Positions 1 to 8,900 of a stretch of DNA of 64,000 bases are shown here, piece by piece. Both the position numbers and the translations under genes were made by a program. Numbering within the stretch: position 1 is the stretch's first letter; every line of letters begins with the position of its first letter. Under the pieces are notes generated by a model. It was not told where the DNA came from and searched no databases. It was given only the letters and a program-made list of their open reading frames with translations. Source of the DNA: Novosphingobium sp. 18050 (GTDB lineage Bacteria; Pseudomonadota; Alphaproteobacteria; Sphingomonadales; Sphingomonadaceae); assembly GCF_902706195.1 (NCBI RefSeq), contig NZ_CACSJO010000001.1, positions 310,001-374,000 on the forward strand. The letters run 5' to 3'.

Positions 1-344
1 TGGCCGGTTTCGCGGCGATAGCGATCCAGCGGCCAGTCGGTCCAGATTTCCACGCCCTGCGCGCAAAGAGCGCGGATGTTGGTCTCGCCGGTGAGGAACC
101 ACAGCAGTTCGCGCGTCGCGGTCTTCCAGTAGACGCGCTTGGTGGTGAGCAGCGGCATCGCCCCGCCCGACATGTCGAAGCGGATCGTCGCCCCGAAGAC
201 CGATCTGGTGCCCACGCCGGTACGGTCTACACGCTCGTCGCCCTCGGTCCAGATGCGGCGCATGAGGTCGAGGTACTGGCGCTCCCAATGCGGCGTCTGC
301 GCGGCGGTGAAAGCGGGGTCTGCGTTAAACGTGGTCGTAGTCAT
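1..344 (-). CDS. thyA: Thymidylate synthase, N-terminal part (runs off left edge)
   Basis: Thymidylate synthase methylates dUMP to dTMP using methylene-tetrahydrofolate, in the cytoplasm. Only about the first 114 residues are in the window; the gene continues leftward past base 1. The visible part has the family N-terminus: YLDLMRRIW, then DRTGVGTRSVFG, whose Arg binds the substrate phosphate, then MPLLTTKRVYWK and the ELLWFLTGETNI segment. The sequence after GVEIWTDWPLDRYRRETG suggests the longer class with an insertion before the active-site Cys, but that Cys lies outside the window. The ATG at 342-344 begins MTTTTFNADPAF. The gene is divergent from tRNA-Pro. The family assignment is secure. 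Confidence 0.9.
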   Translation of the reverse strand, partial: MTTTTFNADPAFTAAQTPHWERQYLDLMRRIWTEGDERVDRTGVGTRSVFGATIRFDMSGGAMPLLTTKRVYWKTATRELLWFLTGETNIRALCAQGVEIWTDWPLDRYRRETG

Positions 345-653
345 GCGGGAAAACCTATCGCTCCGGGCCGCGCAGGGGAAGACGGTTGCGGTATTGGTCC
401 CCGGCGGCACCATGCCTGGGGAGCTGGGACAGGCTCGGCAGAAGCGCGGTTCAACCGACACTTTATGCTGTTTTTATCCAGAATCAGCCTTCCAAAGGCC
501 CCTGCCAAAAGCCACCTGCCCCCACACAAACGGCGGATTTCCGAGGATTTTGCAATCTCGGCAACAAAATCCACAAAGCCCTCTTGCCACCCCCGGAGTC
601 GCCCTATATAGGCGCGCTCCTGCCCAGGGCGGTCTTCGGATCGCCCCTCCGGT
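345..653. other. Divergent intergenic region, thyA / tRNA-Pro
   Basis: This 309-base stretch separates the leftward thyA start from the rightward tRNA-Pro. Several short open frames cross it in both strands, but none has a recognisable product, a good ribosome binding site or codon bias. It must hold the thyA promoter on the minus strand, which I could not place, and the tRNA promoter at its right end. Confidence 0.5.
584..612 (+). promoter_or_regulatory. Probable promoter of tRNA-Pro
   Basis: TTGCCA at 584-589 and TATAGG at 607-612 are spaced by 17 bases and lie about 40 bases before the mature tRNA. The tRNA-Asn gene at 11994 has the same two hexamers (16-base spacer), followed by the same GCGC...CCTGCCCAG sequence. 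That similarity supports the call as a sigma70-type stable-RNA promoter. Confidence 0.6.
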
Positions 654-730
654 CGGGGAATAGCTCAGCCTGGTAGAGCACTGTCTTCGGGAGGCAGGGG
701 CCGGAGGTTCGAATCCTCTTTCCCCGACCA
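654..730 (+). tRNA. tRNA-Pro (anticodon CGG)
   Basis: This is a 77-base cloverleaf. The acceptor stem CGGGGAA pairs with TTCCCCG, and CCA is encoded at 728-730. The D arm contains TAGCTCAGCCTGG. The anticodon loop TTCGGGA presents CGG, and the T arm contains GGTTCGAATCC. It decodes CCG proline codons. Confidence 0.97.
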
Positions 731-739
731 TTTATTCGC

Positions 740-769
740 AAAGGGCGCGTCTCTCGGGACGCGCCCTTT
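740..769. terminator. Bidirectional hairpin terminator
   Basis: A perfect 12-bp stem (AAAGGGCGCGTC paired with GACGCGCCCTTT, six-base loop) begins ten bases after the tRNA-Pro CCA end. The A-rich left side and T-rich right side let it terminate the tRNA transcript and also the convergent regulator gene that ends at 788. Confidence 0.85.
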
Positions 770-787
770 GTCGTTTCAGCGTCCGGT

Positions 788-1582
788 CTACACCGACCCG
801 CCAGCGAAATAGCGAGCCCGAATTTCCGCCACACGCGCCCGCGCGTCCGAAACCGCGCGTTCTTCGATCGCCATCAGGACGTGGTTGATCGAGCCTTCCA
901 GATGCATCCGCACCGCCGCCCGCGCCCTTACCGCGTCCCGTGCATGCAGCGCCGCGAGAATCTCGATGTGCTGCTCCAGACTGTGGCGATAGTTGTGGTT
1001 GCGCGCATCCTCCAGCATCCGGCGACACTCCGGCGAGCGCGAGCGCATGTCCCACAAGTCGCGCACGCCGCGTTCCACGGCGATGTTGCGGGTGGCCTGC
1101 GCCAGGGTCGTGTGGAAAACGGTGAGCGCGGCCTCCCAGTCCTCGAAACTGCCGTCCTCCCGCCGCATATCGGCCACCGCTTGGTCGAGACGAAGGAGTT
1201 CCTCGTCGCTGATGTTGGTCGCCGCCAGAGAGGCCGCCTCGCCCTCGAAGATGAGACGCGCCTGGGCGAGTTCGATCGGTGTCACCGCCGCCGCGTCGGC
1301 CACTGGCGGCTCATCGTCCGGCTGACGCAGGACATAGGCCCCGGACCCGATCCGCACTTCGACCACGCCCATCACTTCCAGCGCCAGCAGCGCCTCGCGC
1401 ACGATCGGGCGGCTGACGCCCATGAGCACGGCCAGTTCACGTTCCGCCGGCATCCTTGCGCCGACCGGATAGCGTCCTGCCCGCACTTCCTCCATCAGCG
1501 CTGCAGCGACCCTCCGATAAAGGCGCGGCGCGTGCGGTTCTTCCTGCCCGGCCTCACCGGCCTTTTGTTCTTCATGGTTCAA
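788..1582 (-). CDS. FadR-subfamily GntR transcriptional regulator
   Basis: This 264-residue DNA-binding regulator has an N-terminal winged helix at about residues 18-88 (LYRRVAAALMEEVRAGRYPVG, then ERELAVLMGVSRPIVREALLALE). A helical FCD ligand domain follows, with the His residues expected for metal or carboxylate binding (VFHTTLAQA, EQHIEIL, VRMHLEGS). FCD regulators usually sense sugar acids, organic acids or fatty acyl derivatives; the ligand here cannot be told. The start is TTG at 1580-1582, preceded on the coding strand by AGGGAGAG at good spacing. No catabolic operon adjoins it: recG is downstream of its promoter region and a tRNA is on the other side. An inverted repeat upstream may be its own operator. 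Confidence 0.88.
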   Translation of the reverse strand: MNHEEQKAGEAGQEEPHAPRLYRRVAAALMEEVRAGRYPVGARMPAERELAVLMGVSRPIVREALLALEVMGVVEVRIGSGAYVLRQPDDEPPVADAAAVTPIELAQARLIFEGEAASLAATNISDEELLRLDQAVADMRREDGSFEDWEAALTVFHTTLAQATRNIAVERGVRDLWDMRSRSPECRRMLEDARNHNYRHSLEQHIEILAALHARDAVRARAAVRMHLEGSINHVLMAIEERAVSDARARVAEIRARYFAGGSV

Positions 1583-1604
1583 CGGCCACTCTCCCTGCGG
1601 TCCG

Positions 1605-1618
1605 ACCGATTTATCGGT
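1605..1618. promoter_or_regulatory. Inverted repeat ACCGAT-TT-ATCGGT upstream of the GntR gene
   Basis: A perfect 6-2-6 palindrome lies 23 bases before the TTG start of the FadR-type regulator, where an autoregulatory operator would be expected. No second copy was noticed elsewhere. Its role is inferred from position only. Confidence 0.4.
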
Positions 1619-1706
1619 TTTTGCAGGGTCGGTAATACCAGTCGAGGCATGGGGGCCGCAAGCCGCTCTCCCGATCAGTCAAGCGCAGCTGCCGGTTGGG
1701 ACAGGC

Positions 1707-3764
1707 TCAGCCCGAGCGCAGCAGCTGCACGCCCCAGTCGCGCTCGAACAGATAAAGCAGCAACCGCGCCGCCTCTCCGCGTGGACCGGCAAGGCCGCCG
1801 TCGCGTTCGATCAGCAGGCGCGCATCGTCGTGAGCGAGCGGGAGCAGCTTCTGGATCTGCTCCAGGCTGGCGATGCGGAACGGCGTATCACCCGACTGCC
1901 GGGTGCCGAGCAGTTCGCCGCCGCCGCGCAGTTGCAGGTCCTCCTCGGCAAGACGAAAACCGTCCTGCGTCTCGCGCATTAGGGCAAGCCGCTGGCGCGC
2001 GGTTTCGGACATCTGGGTACCGCGCAGCAGCAGGCAGGTGGACTTCTCCGACCCGCGCCCCACGCGCCCGCGCAACTGGTGAAGCTGGGCCAGGCCGAAG
2101 CGTTCCGCCTGCTCGATCACCATCAACGTGGAATTGGGCACGTCGACGCCGACCTCGATCACCGTGGTCGCCACCAGCAGGCTGGCCTCACCGCGCGCGA
2201 ATCGCTCCATCGCGGCGTCCTTGGCCTCGGGGCGAAGCTGGCCGTGGACCAGCGCCACGGTATCGCCGAATCGCTCCTTAAGCGCGGCATAGCGCGCCTC
2301 GGCGGCGGCGAGGTCTTCGTTTTCGTTCTCATTGACCATCGGGCAGACCCAGTAGGCCTGCTGCCCGGTCTCGATGTGGCGAGCGATGCCGCCGATGACA
2401 TCGTCCATCCGCTCGACCGAGATCACGCGGGTATCGATCGCCTGACGACCCGGCGGCAGTTCGTCGAGCTTGGAAACCTCCATTTCGCCGTATTGCGCCA
2501 AAGTCAGCGTGCGCGGGATCGGCGTTGCCGTCATCGCCAGCGTATGCGGCGCGCGGCGGCCCTTGCGCGCCAGCATCAGCCGCTGGCCGACACCGAAGCG
2601 GTGCTGTTCGTCGATCACCACCAGCGCGAGATTGCGATAGGCCACGCTGTCCTGGAAGATCGCATGGGTGCCCACGACGATCTGGATTGAGCCGTCCAGC
2701 AACCCCATCAGGATCGCTTCGCGGGCCTTGCCCTTGTCCCGGCCGGTGAGCAACGCGATCTCCACCCCGGTGCCCTGCAGCATCCGGGACAGCGTCTCGT
2801 AGTGCTGGCGGGCGAGGATTTCGGTCGGCGCCAGCAGCGCGCCCTGCGCTCCGGCCTCCACCGCGATCAGCAGCGAGGACAGCGCCACCACCGTCTTGCC
2901 CGACCCCACATCGCCCTGCAGCAGCCGCAGCATCGGCGAGGGCTGCGCAAGGTCGCCCTCGATCTCGGCGATGGAGCGTACCTGTGCGCCGGTCAGCGCA
3001 AACGGCAGGCGCAGTTTTGCGCGCAAGGTTCCATCGCCCACCAGCGGCGTGCCGCGCTGCGAGCGGTTGCTTTCGCGCACCAGCATGAGCGCCAGCGCAT
3101 TGGCGAACAGTTCGTCATAGGCCAACCGGTCGCGCGCGGGCGCATTGACGCCCCGGTGCGCCTCGCCCAGCGCCTCGCGCCATGCGGGCCAGTCCTTCTG
3201 GGCCATCAGGCCATGCTCGATCCATTCGGGAAGCTCGGGCAGCCCCTTGAGCGCCTGCGCCACCAACGCGCCGATGCGTCCCTGCGTCATCCCTTCCGAC
3301 AAAGGATAGATCGGCTCGCACAGCTTGCCGATTGGGGCGGCAGAATCCTCCGAGACATGCTCGGGGTGCACGATCTGGAGCATCTGGCCGTACTGGTCGA
3401 TCCGGCCCGCCACCCAGCGCAGTTCACCCACCGGGAGTTGCTTCTTCGCGGTATAGGAAGCCCGGCCGAAGTAGGTGATCGTGCATATGTTACCGACCGC
3501 ATCTTCCGCCATCACGCGAAAAGGACCGCGTCCGCTGGGCGAGCGATGTTCGCGCGGGGTCAGCGCGATAATGACGTTCTCGCCTACCCCCGCCTCGTCG
3601 AGATTGGCGATGGCGCGGCGCTCCACGAAGCGGTCGGGCAGGTGATAGGCAAGGTCGCGAATCCGGGTGAGGCCCAGTTTCTCCAGCGGACGCCGGAGTT
3701 TAGGCCCCACGCCATCGAGGGCATCGGTTTCGACGAACAGGGAATTGAGCGCTTCGGGCCGCAT
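1707..3764 (-). CDS. recG: ATP-dependent DNA helicase RecG
   Basis: RecG is a monomeric superfamily 2 helicase that regresses stalled replication forks and branch-migrates Holliday junctions. The 685-residue product has an N-terminal wedge/OB region (about 1-170), Walker A GDVGSGKT near residues 283-290, the helicase II motif DEQHRFGV, motif III TATPIPRTL and motif VI QLRGRVGRG, then the RecG-type tail GGGELLGTRQSG. The length matches the family. The ATG at 3762-3764 is preceded by AAGAGG. It is divergent from the host-attachment/sdhE genes. The recG-sdhE-mfd neighbourhood recurs in alphaproteobacteria. Confidence 0.97.
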   Translation of the reverse strand: MRPEALNSLFVETDALDGVGPKLRRPLEKLGLTRIRDLAYHLPDRFVERRAIANLDEAGVGENVIIALTPREHRSPSGRGPFRVMAEDAVGNICTITYFGRASYTAKKQLPVGELRWVAGRIDQYGQMLQIVHPEHVSEDSAAPIGKLCEPIYPLSEGMTQGRIGALVAQALKGLPELPEWIEHGLMAQKDWPAWREALGEAHRGVNAPARDRLAYDELFANALALMLVRESNRSQRGTPLVGDGTLRAKLRLPFALTGAQVRSIAEIEGDLAQPSPMLRLLQGDVGSGKTVVALSSLLIAVEAGAQGALLAPTEILARQHYETLSRMLQGTGVEIALLTGRDKGKAREAILMGLLDGSIQIVVGTHAIFQDSVAYRNLALVVIDEQHRFGVGQRLMLARKGRRAPHTLAMTATPIPRTLTLAQYGEMEVSKLDELPPGRQAIDTRVISVERMDDVIGGIARHIETGQQAYWVCPMVNENENEDLAAAEARYAALKERFGDTVALVHGQLRPEAKDAAMERFARGEASLLVATTVIEVGVDVPNSTLMVIEQAERFGLAQLHQLRGRVGRGSEKSTCLLLRGTQMSETARQRLALMRETQDGFRLAEEDLQLRGGGELLGTRQSGDTPFRIASLEQIQKLLPLAHDDARLLIERDGGLAGPRGEAARLLLYLFERDWGVQLLRSG

Positions 3765-3874
3765 GCGCGCCTCTTAGCGCGACTGTGCACCGTTTCACCA
3801 GACAGCATGGAACACCCCTCCACATCGGTCCGTTGGCAATTTTCAAGCATGCACCAAAAACCAAGGAGAAGCCC

Positions 3875-4297
3875 ATGCTCTTGCCCCACGGAACCGTGTT
3901 CGCGATCGTCGACGGAGAGAACTTCGAACTTTATCGCAACTCGGGCGCCGAAGCCGAGCCGAAGCTGACCTCGATGGAAGCGCCGACCCTCGAAGCCACG
4001 AATTTCAGCGCCGGAAACCGCAAGACCGACGGCCAGACCCGCCATCAGGCTCGCACCGGCGACGGCAGCCGTGACGGTCTCGACGAAGCCGCTCATGTCG
4101 CAGCGGTAACGGGCTGGCTCAACGAACAGGTGCTGTCGCGCGAGATCGAGCAGCTTGTGGTCGTGGCGGATCCACGCTCGCTGGGCGAGATGCGCCGGCA
4201 TTATCACAAGCAGCTCAAGGATGTGCTGGTCGGCGAAGTGCCCAAGACCCTGACCGGACGGCCCAGCGCCGAGATCATCCGCGTGCTGCACGGCTGA
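3875..4297 (+). CDS. Host-attachment family protein (baeRF/eRF1-like fold)
   Basis: This 140-residue cytoplasmic protein resembles the 'host attachment' family, named for an Agrobacterium factor needed for binding to plants and later linked to the bacterial eRF1-like (baeRF) fold. Visible features are MLLPHGTVFAIVDGENFELYRN at the start, a variable charged middle (GNRKTDGQTRHQARTGDG), and the conserved C-terminal half LVVVADPRSLGEMRRHYHKQL..LVGEVPKTLTGRP. I chose the ATG at 3875 because AAGGAG lies six bases upstream; an in-frame upstream ATG at 3785 has no such site. It sits between recG and sdhE. The molecular function is not established, and a translation or ribosome role is only suggested by the fold. 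Confidence 0.75.
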   Translation: MLLPHGTVFAIVDGENFELYRNSGAEAEPKLTSMEAPTLEATNFSAGNRKTDGQTRHQARTGDGSRDGLDEAAHVAAVTGWLNEQVLSREIEQLVVVADPRSLGEMRRHYHKQLKDVLVGEVPKTLTGRPSAEIIRVLHG

Positions 4298-4324
4298 GCG
4301 CCACCTTATTCCCGCGAATCTTGC

Positions 4325-4360
4325 TCATGACCGCGCCGCGCTGTAACGGCGCGGTCATGA
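4325..4360 (+). repeat. Perfect 14-bp hairpin covering the sdhE start codon
   Basis: TCATGACCGCGCCG (4325-4338) is perfectly inverted at 4347-4360, with an eight-base loop CGCTGTAA. The right arm includes the ATG at 4357 that best fits the sdhE N-terminus; the left arm includes an in-frame ATG at 4327. In RNA the start would be paired. There is no T-run after it, so it is not a standard terminator of the upstream gene. Confidence 0.8.
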
Positions 4361-4629
4361 CCGTATTATCGCCCCGCCTCGCCCGTCTGAAGTTCCGCGC
4401 CTGGCACCGCGGCACCCGCGAGGCCGACTACATGATCGGCTGCTTCTTCGACCGCTTTCACGCCGAATGGTCGGAAGAAGAGATCGTTCTGTTCGAAAAA
4501 ATGATCGACGAGGAAGACGTCGATATCATGGGCTGGGCGCTCGGCACCCTGAGCATTCCCGAGGAATATCGCGGCGCGCTGGTGGAGCGCATGATGCAAC
4601 TCGACTACGTGGTGATCCCCCGCGACTGA
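4357..4629 (+). CDS. sdhE: FAD assembly factor SdhE (succinate dehydrogenase assembly factor 2)
   Basis: SdhE helps attach FAD covalently to the succinate dehydrogenase flavoprotein. The 90-residue product has the usual small helical fold: RLARLKFRAWHRGTREADYMIG corresponds to the RRG-x-x-E/D flavinylation motif, here HRGTREAD, followed by LFEKMIDEEDVDIMGWALG and a short acidic tail. Start choice is uncertain. ATG 4357 gives the family-like MTVLSPRLARLKF, while in-frame ATG 4327 and TTG 4321 would add 10-12 residues. None has a clear Shine-Dalgarno, and the 4357 start is inside a strong hairpin. It lies between recG and mfd, the expected place. Confidence 0.85.
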   Translation: MTVLSPRLARLKFRAWHRGTREADYMIGCFFDRFHAEWSEEEIVLFEKMIDEEDVDIMGWALGTLSIPEEYRGALVERMMQLDYVVIPRD

Positions 4630-4636
4630 CCTGAAT

Positions 4637-4663
4637 TCCTCCCCGAGCTTGTCTTGGGGAGGA
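4637..4663. terminator. Hairpin after sdhE (TCCTCCCC...GGGGAGGA)
   Basis: An 8-bp perfect stem with an 11-base loop follows the sdhE stop codon by eight bases. It has no T-run, so intrinsic termination would be weak. An almost identical stem with a shorter loop follows the MarR gene at 26074, so this may be a small dispersed palindrome rather than a unique terminator. Confidence 0.45.
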
Positions 4664-4795
4664 GCGCGCCTTTCGCAAGCAATCGGCGCGTTTTGTGCAA
4701 CTGCGGTATACTACCGTGCATTTGCGATACGAACCTCGGAACGTCATAGGCTCCGGCGATGCTGCGATGCAGCAAAGTTTATCCTTGAGGTTTCT

Positions 4796-4945
4796 ATGTT
4801 TTCGTTTCTCTCCCCCGTGGCTGTCCGTTTTGCCTTCCGCAGCGATGTTGTCGTCGCCGAGCGCTATATGCCCGCTTTCGCCGAGAAGAAGCCTGCCTTC
4901 GATCGTGCAGCGCCTCTGGTCGAAGAACTGAAGCGCGCCGCCTGA
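4796..4945 (+). CDS. Small protein of unknown function, 49 residues
   Basis: The open frame reads MFSFLSPVAVRFAFRSDVVVAERYMPAFAEKKPAFDRAAPLVEELKRAA. It starts at ATG 4796, six bases after TTGAGG. The first 20 residues are mostly hydrophobic and the rest is charged and helical, which would suit a short membrane-tethered or partner-binding peptide. It is isolated between sdhE and the convergent SDR gene. GC-rich third positions support coding, but I recognise no family. It could also be a chance frame. Confidence 0.45.
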   Translation: MFSFLSPVAVRFAFRSDVVVAERYMPAFAEKKPAFDRAAPLVEELKRAA

Positions 4946-4982
4946 GGATCAAGCGCGGACGGGAAGCACAAAATCCTTCCCG

Positions 4983-5729
4983 TCATAACGCGCTGAGTAC
5001 ATGCCCGCCGTCGACCGGGATGACTACGCCGGTCATATAGCGCGACGCTTCCGAGCACAGCAGCAACAGCGGCCCGTCGAGGTCCTTGAAGTTGCCGAAT
5101 CGGCGCTGCGGAATCCGCCGAGCCATCGCCTCACCTAATTTGCTGTCCAGAAAATCGCGGTTCATGTCGGTGGCGAAGTAGCCCGGCGCCAGGGCATTCA
5201 CGCGGATGCCATAGCGCGCCAGTTCCAGCCCCATCTGCTTCGTCATCTGCACAATTCCGGCCTTGCTCATCGCATAGACCGTAAGTTGCCCGCCTTGCCG
5301 CAGCCCGAGGATCGAGGCGACGTTGACGATCGCCCCTCCCTTGCCTGCGCCGTGCATCCCTCGCGCTGCCTCCGTGGCGACGAGGAAAGCACCGCGCAGG
5401 TTCGCGGACATGATGTGATCGTACTCCTCCACGCTCACATCAAGCAGGGCATGAGCGCCCGAAACCCCCGCATTGTTCACCAGCACGTCGACCGAGCCGA
5501 CTTGCGCCAGCGCCGCCTGAATGCTCACGGGATCGGTGACGTCTATCTGCATTGTAGACGCTGCCGCACCGATCTCGGCCGCCAGTTCCTCCAGCGCTTC
5601 CATCCGTCGGGCGGCAAGAATGACCTCGGCCCCCGCACCGGCAAGAACGCCCGCAAAGTGCCGGCCAAGCCCACTCGATGCGCCGGTTATGAGAACGCGC
5701 TTGCCGTCCAGCCTGTCGATTGCAGCCAT
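4983..5729 (-). CDS. SDR-family oxidoreductase (classical, FabG-like)
   Basis: This 248-residue NAD(P)-dependent short-chain dehydrogenase has the glycine motif TGASSGLGRH near residues 14-22, NNAGVSG, catalytic Ser in VNVASILGL, the YAMSK active-site pair, and C-terminal DGGHVLSAL. It probably interconverts an alcohol and a ketone; the substrate is unknown. ATG at 5727-5729 was chosen because AGGGAGG lies just upstream; the longer frame to 5936 has no family sequence. It is transcribed away from mfd, with about 210 bases between the two starts. Position and motifs give no pathway link. Confidence 0.88.
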   Translation of the reverse strand: MAAIDRLDGKRVLITGASSGLGRHFAGVLAGAGAEVILAARRMEALEELAAEIGAAASTMQIDVTDPVSIQAALAQVGSVDVLVNNAGVSGAHALLDVSVEEYDHIMSANLRGAFLVATEAARGMHGAGKGGAIVNVASILGLRQGGQLTVYAMSKAGIVQMTKQMGLELARYGIRVNALAPGYFATDMNRDFLDSKLGEAMARRIPQRRFGNFKDLDGPLLLLCSEASRYMTGVVIPVDGGHVLSAL

Positions 5730-5941
5730 ATCGCCTCCCTGATCCGTTTGCCCGCCGATAAACCCGTCGTCATTCCCGTTAAGGCAGCGATGACGAGACA
5801 AGGGCGGATCAATTTCAGGATGCACCGTTGCAAGCTGCAATCCCCAACGCAACTCGCAACATGACCAACCGCAGTGACATGTCGGCGCCTCAATATGATT
5901 GTATTTCCCGCCGGTGCCGCATATCCCGCCACGCATCCCGC

Positions 5942-8900
5942 ATGACTGATTTTTCCCGCATCCTCTCCGCCACGACGCCGCTGACGCTGGCTTCGGTGAC
6001 GCGTGGCTCCCAGCCGCTGGTCATGGCCGACCTCGCCCGCGCTGCCGACAGCGCCAAAAACAGCGGGCGCGCCGTCTTCGTCGCCGACAACGAGGCAGCG
6101 ATGCGCGCTGTCGCCGAGGCGGCGCAGTTCTTCGCGCCCGAACTCGACGTCATCGAGTTTCCGGCGTGGGACTGCCTGCCCTACGACCGCGCCAGCCCGG
6201 CGCTTTCGGTCAGCGCGCGGCGCCTTGCCGCGCTGCACCGGCTGCAACTGAAACGCAGCGGCCCGCAGCTTCTCGTCACCACGACGAACGCCCTGCTCCA
6301 GCGCGTGCTCACCCCGTTCCGCATTCGCGAATCGGTGCGGCTGCTGAAGCCCGGCATGGAAGTGGGCCACGAAAGCCTGATCGCGCTGCTGCGCCGTCAG
6401 GGCTACCAGCGCACCGACACCGCGATCGACGCAGGCGAATTCGCCGTGCGTGGCTCGATCTTCGACATCGTGCCCTCAGGTCTCGAAGGCGGCCTGCGCC
6501 TCGACTTCTTCGGCGACGAGCTGGAAACGCTGCGCCTGTTCGACACCGGCACCCAGCGCTCCACCGGCACCGTGCCCGATCACCTGCTGCTGCCGGCGAG
6601 CGAAGCGCTGCTGGACGACGACACCGTCAAACGCTTCCGCAGCCGCTACCGCGAGATGTTCGGCGCCAACGCCACCGCCGATCCGCTATATCAGGCGGTC
6701 AGCGACGGGCGCCGCCTTGCCGGCATGGAACACTGGCTGCCCCTGTTCGAGGACCGGCTGGTCACCCTATTCGACCATCTGGCCGACGACGACCTTGTCA
6801 TCATCGACAGCCCGGCCCTCGGCGCGGTCGACGAGCGTTTCACCGATATCGCCGACTATCACCGGGCGCGCACCGAAACCTCGGGACAGAAGGCCGGTTC
6901 CTACCGCCCGCTGCGGATCGATTCGCTCTACCTGAACCGCGAAGAATTCGACTTCGCCGTCACCGCGCTGCCGGTTCACCGCGCCGATCCTTTCGCCCAG
7001 CCCGAATCCGCCAAGGTCATCGACTTCGGCTTCGGCAACGCCCGCGATTTCACGCCCGAACGCGCGCGCGGCGACAATGCCTACGAAGCCGCCGCCAAAC
7101 ATCTTCAGGCCGTTGCCAAGTCGGGCCGCAAGGCGATCCTCGCCGCCTACTCCACTGGCAGCCGCGCCCGCCTCGCCTCGATCTTGGGTGAGGGACAGGG
7201 CCCCGAACCGCGTCTTGCCGATACCTGGCAGGAAGCGCTGGGCCTTGCCGTTCAGGGCCGCTCCGCCGCGCTGGTGCTGCCGCTCGAAACCGGGTTCTCG
7301 AACCAGTCGGTCGAGGTCATCACCGAGCAGGATATCCTTGGCGACCGCCTTGTCCGCCGCAAGAAGCGCAAGAAGGACTCCGACGCCTTCCTCGCTGAAC
7401 TGGCGGCGCTGACGCCCGGCGACCTGATCGTCCACATGGACCACGGCATCGGCCGTTACGAGGGCCTGCAGTCGATCCCGGTCGGCAAGTCCCCGCACGA
7501 CTGCGTGATGCTGACTTACTCGGGCGGCGACAAGCTCTACATCCCGGTCGAGAACCTCGACGTCCTCTCGCGATACGGCAGCGAAAGCGAAGGCGCCGTG
7601 CTCGACAAGCTGGGCGGCGAGGCATGGCAGAAACGCCGCGCCAAGCTGAAGGAACGCATCCGCGAGATCGCCGGCGAGCTGATGAAGACCGCCGCCGAGC
7701 GCGCCCTGCGCGTCGCCCCGGCACTCGTGGCCGAGGAATCCAGCTTCAACCAGTTCATCGACCGCTTCCCCTGGCAGGAAACCGAAGACCAGGAAGCCGC
7801 CATCGGCGACACGCTGGAAGACCTTGCCAGCGGCAAGCCGATGGACCGCCTCGTCTGCGGGGACGTCGGTTTCGGCAAGACCGAGGTGGCACTGCGTGCC
7901 GCCTTCGTGGCTGCCATGGCCGGCCAGCAGGTCGCCGTCGTGGCGCCGACCACCCTGCTCGCCCGCCAGCACTATTCCGGGTTCGCAGACCGCTTCGCCG
8001 GCTTCCCGCTCAACGTCGGCCGCCTCTCGCGCCTCGTCCCCGAAAAGGAGGCCAAGGCCACCCGCGACGGGCTTTCCGACGGCACGATGGACGTCGTTTG
8101 CGGCACCCATGCGATCCTGTCCAAGACGGTGAACTTCAAGCGCCTCGGCCTCGTCATCGTCGACGAGGAACAGCGCTTCGGCGTCAACCACAAGGAAAAG
8201 CTGAAACAGCTGCGCGCCGACGTCCACGTCCTGACGCTTACCGCCACGCCGATCCCGCGCACGCTGCAGATGGCGATGTCGGGCCTGCGCGAACTTTCCA
8301 CCATCCAGACCCCGCCGGTCGACCGCCTCGCGGTGCGCACCTATGTGATGGAATGGGACGAAATGGTGATGCGCGAGGCTTTGCTGCGCGAACACCACCG
8401 CGGCGGACAGAGCTTCATCGTCGTCCCCCGCATCGCCGACATGGCCGAAGTCGAGGACTGGCTGAGCAAGAACGTCCCCGAAGTGAAGGTCATCTCCGCG
8501 CACGGCCAGATGTCAGCGGGCGACGTGGAAGAACGCATGAGCGCCTTCTACGAGGGCAAGTACGAGGTGCTGCTCTCCACCACGATCGTGGAATCAGGGA
8601 TCGACATTCCGCGCGCCAACACCATCATCATCCACCGCGCCGACCGCTTCGGCCTGGCCCAGCTCTACCAGCTGCGCGGCCGCGTCGGGCGTTCGAAACT
8701 GCGCGCCTATGCCTACCTGACCACGCCGCCCGGCCAGGCCTTGAGCGAAGTTTCAGAGAAGCGCCTCAAAGTGCTGGGCGACCTCGATTCGCTGGGCGCA
8801 GGCTTCCAGCTGGCCAGCCACGATCTCGACATTCGCGGTGCCGGTAATCTCCTTGGCGACGAACAGTCGGGCCACATCCGCGAAGTCGGTTTCGAACTAT

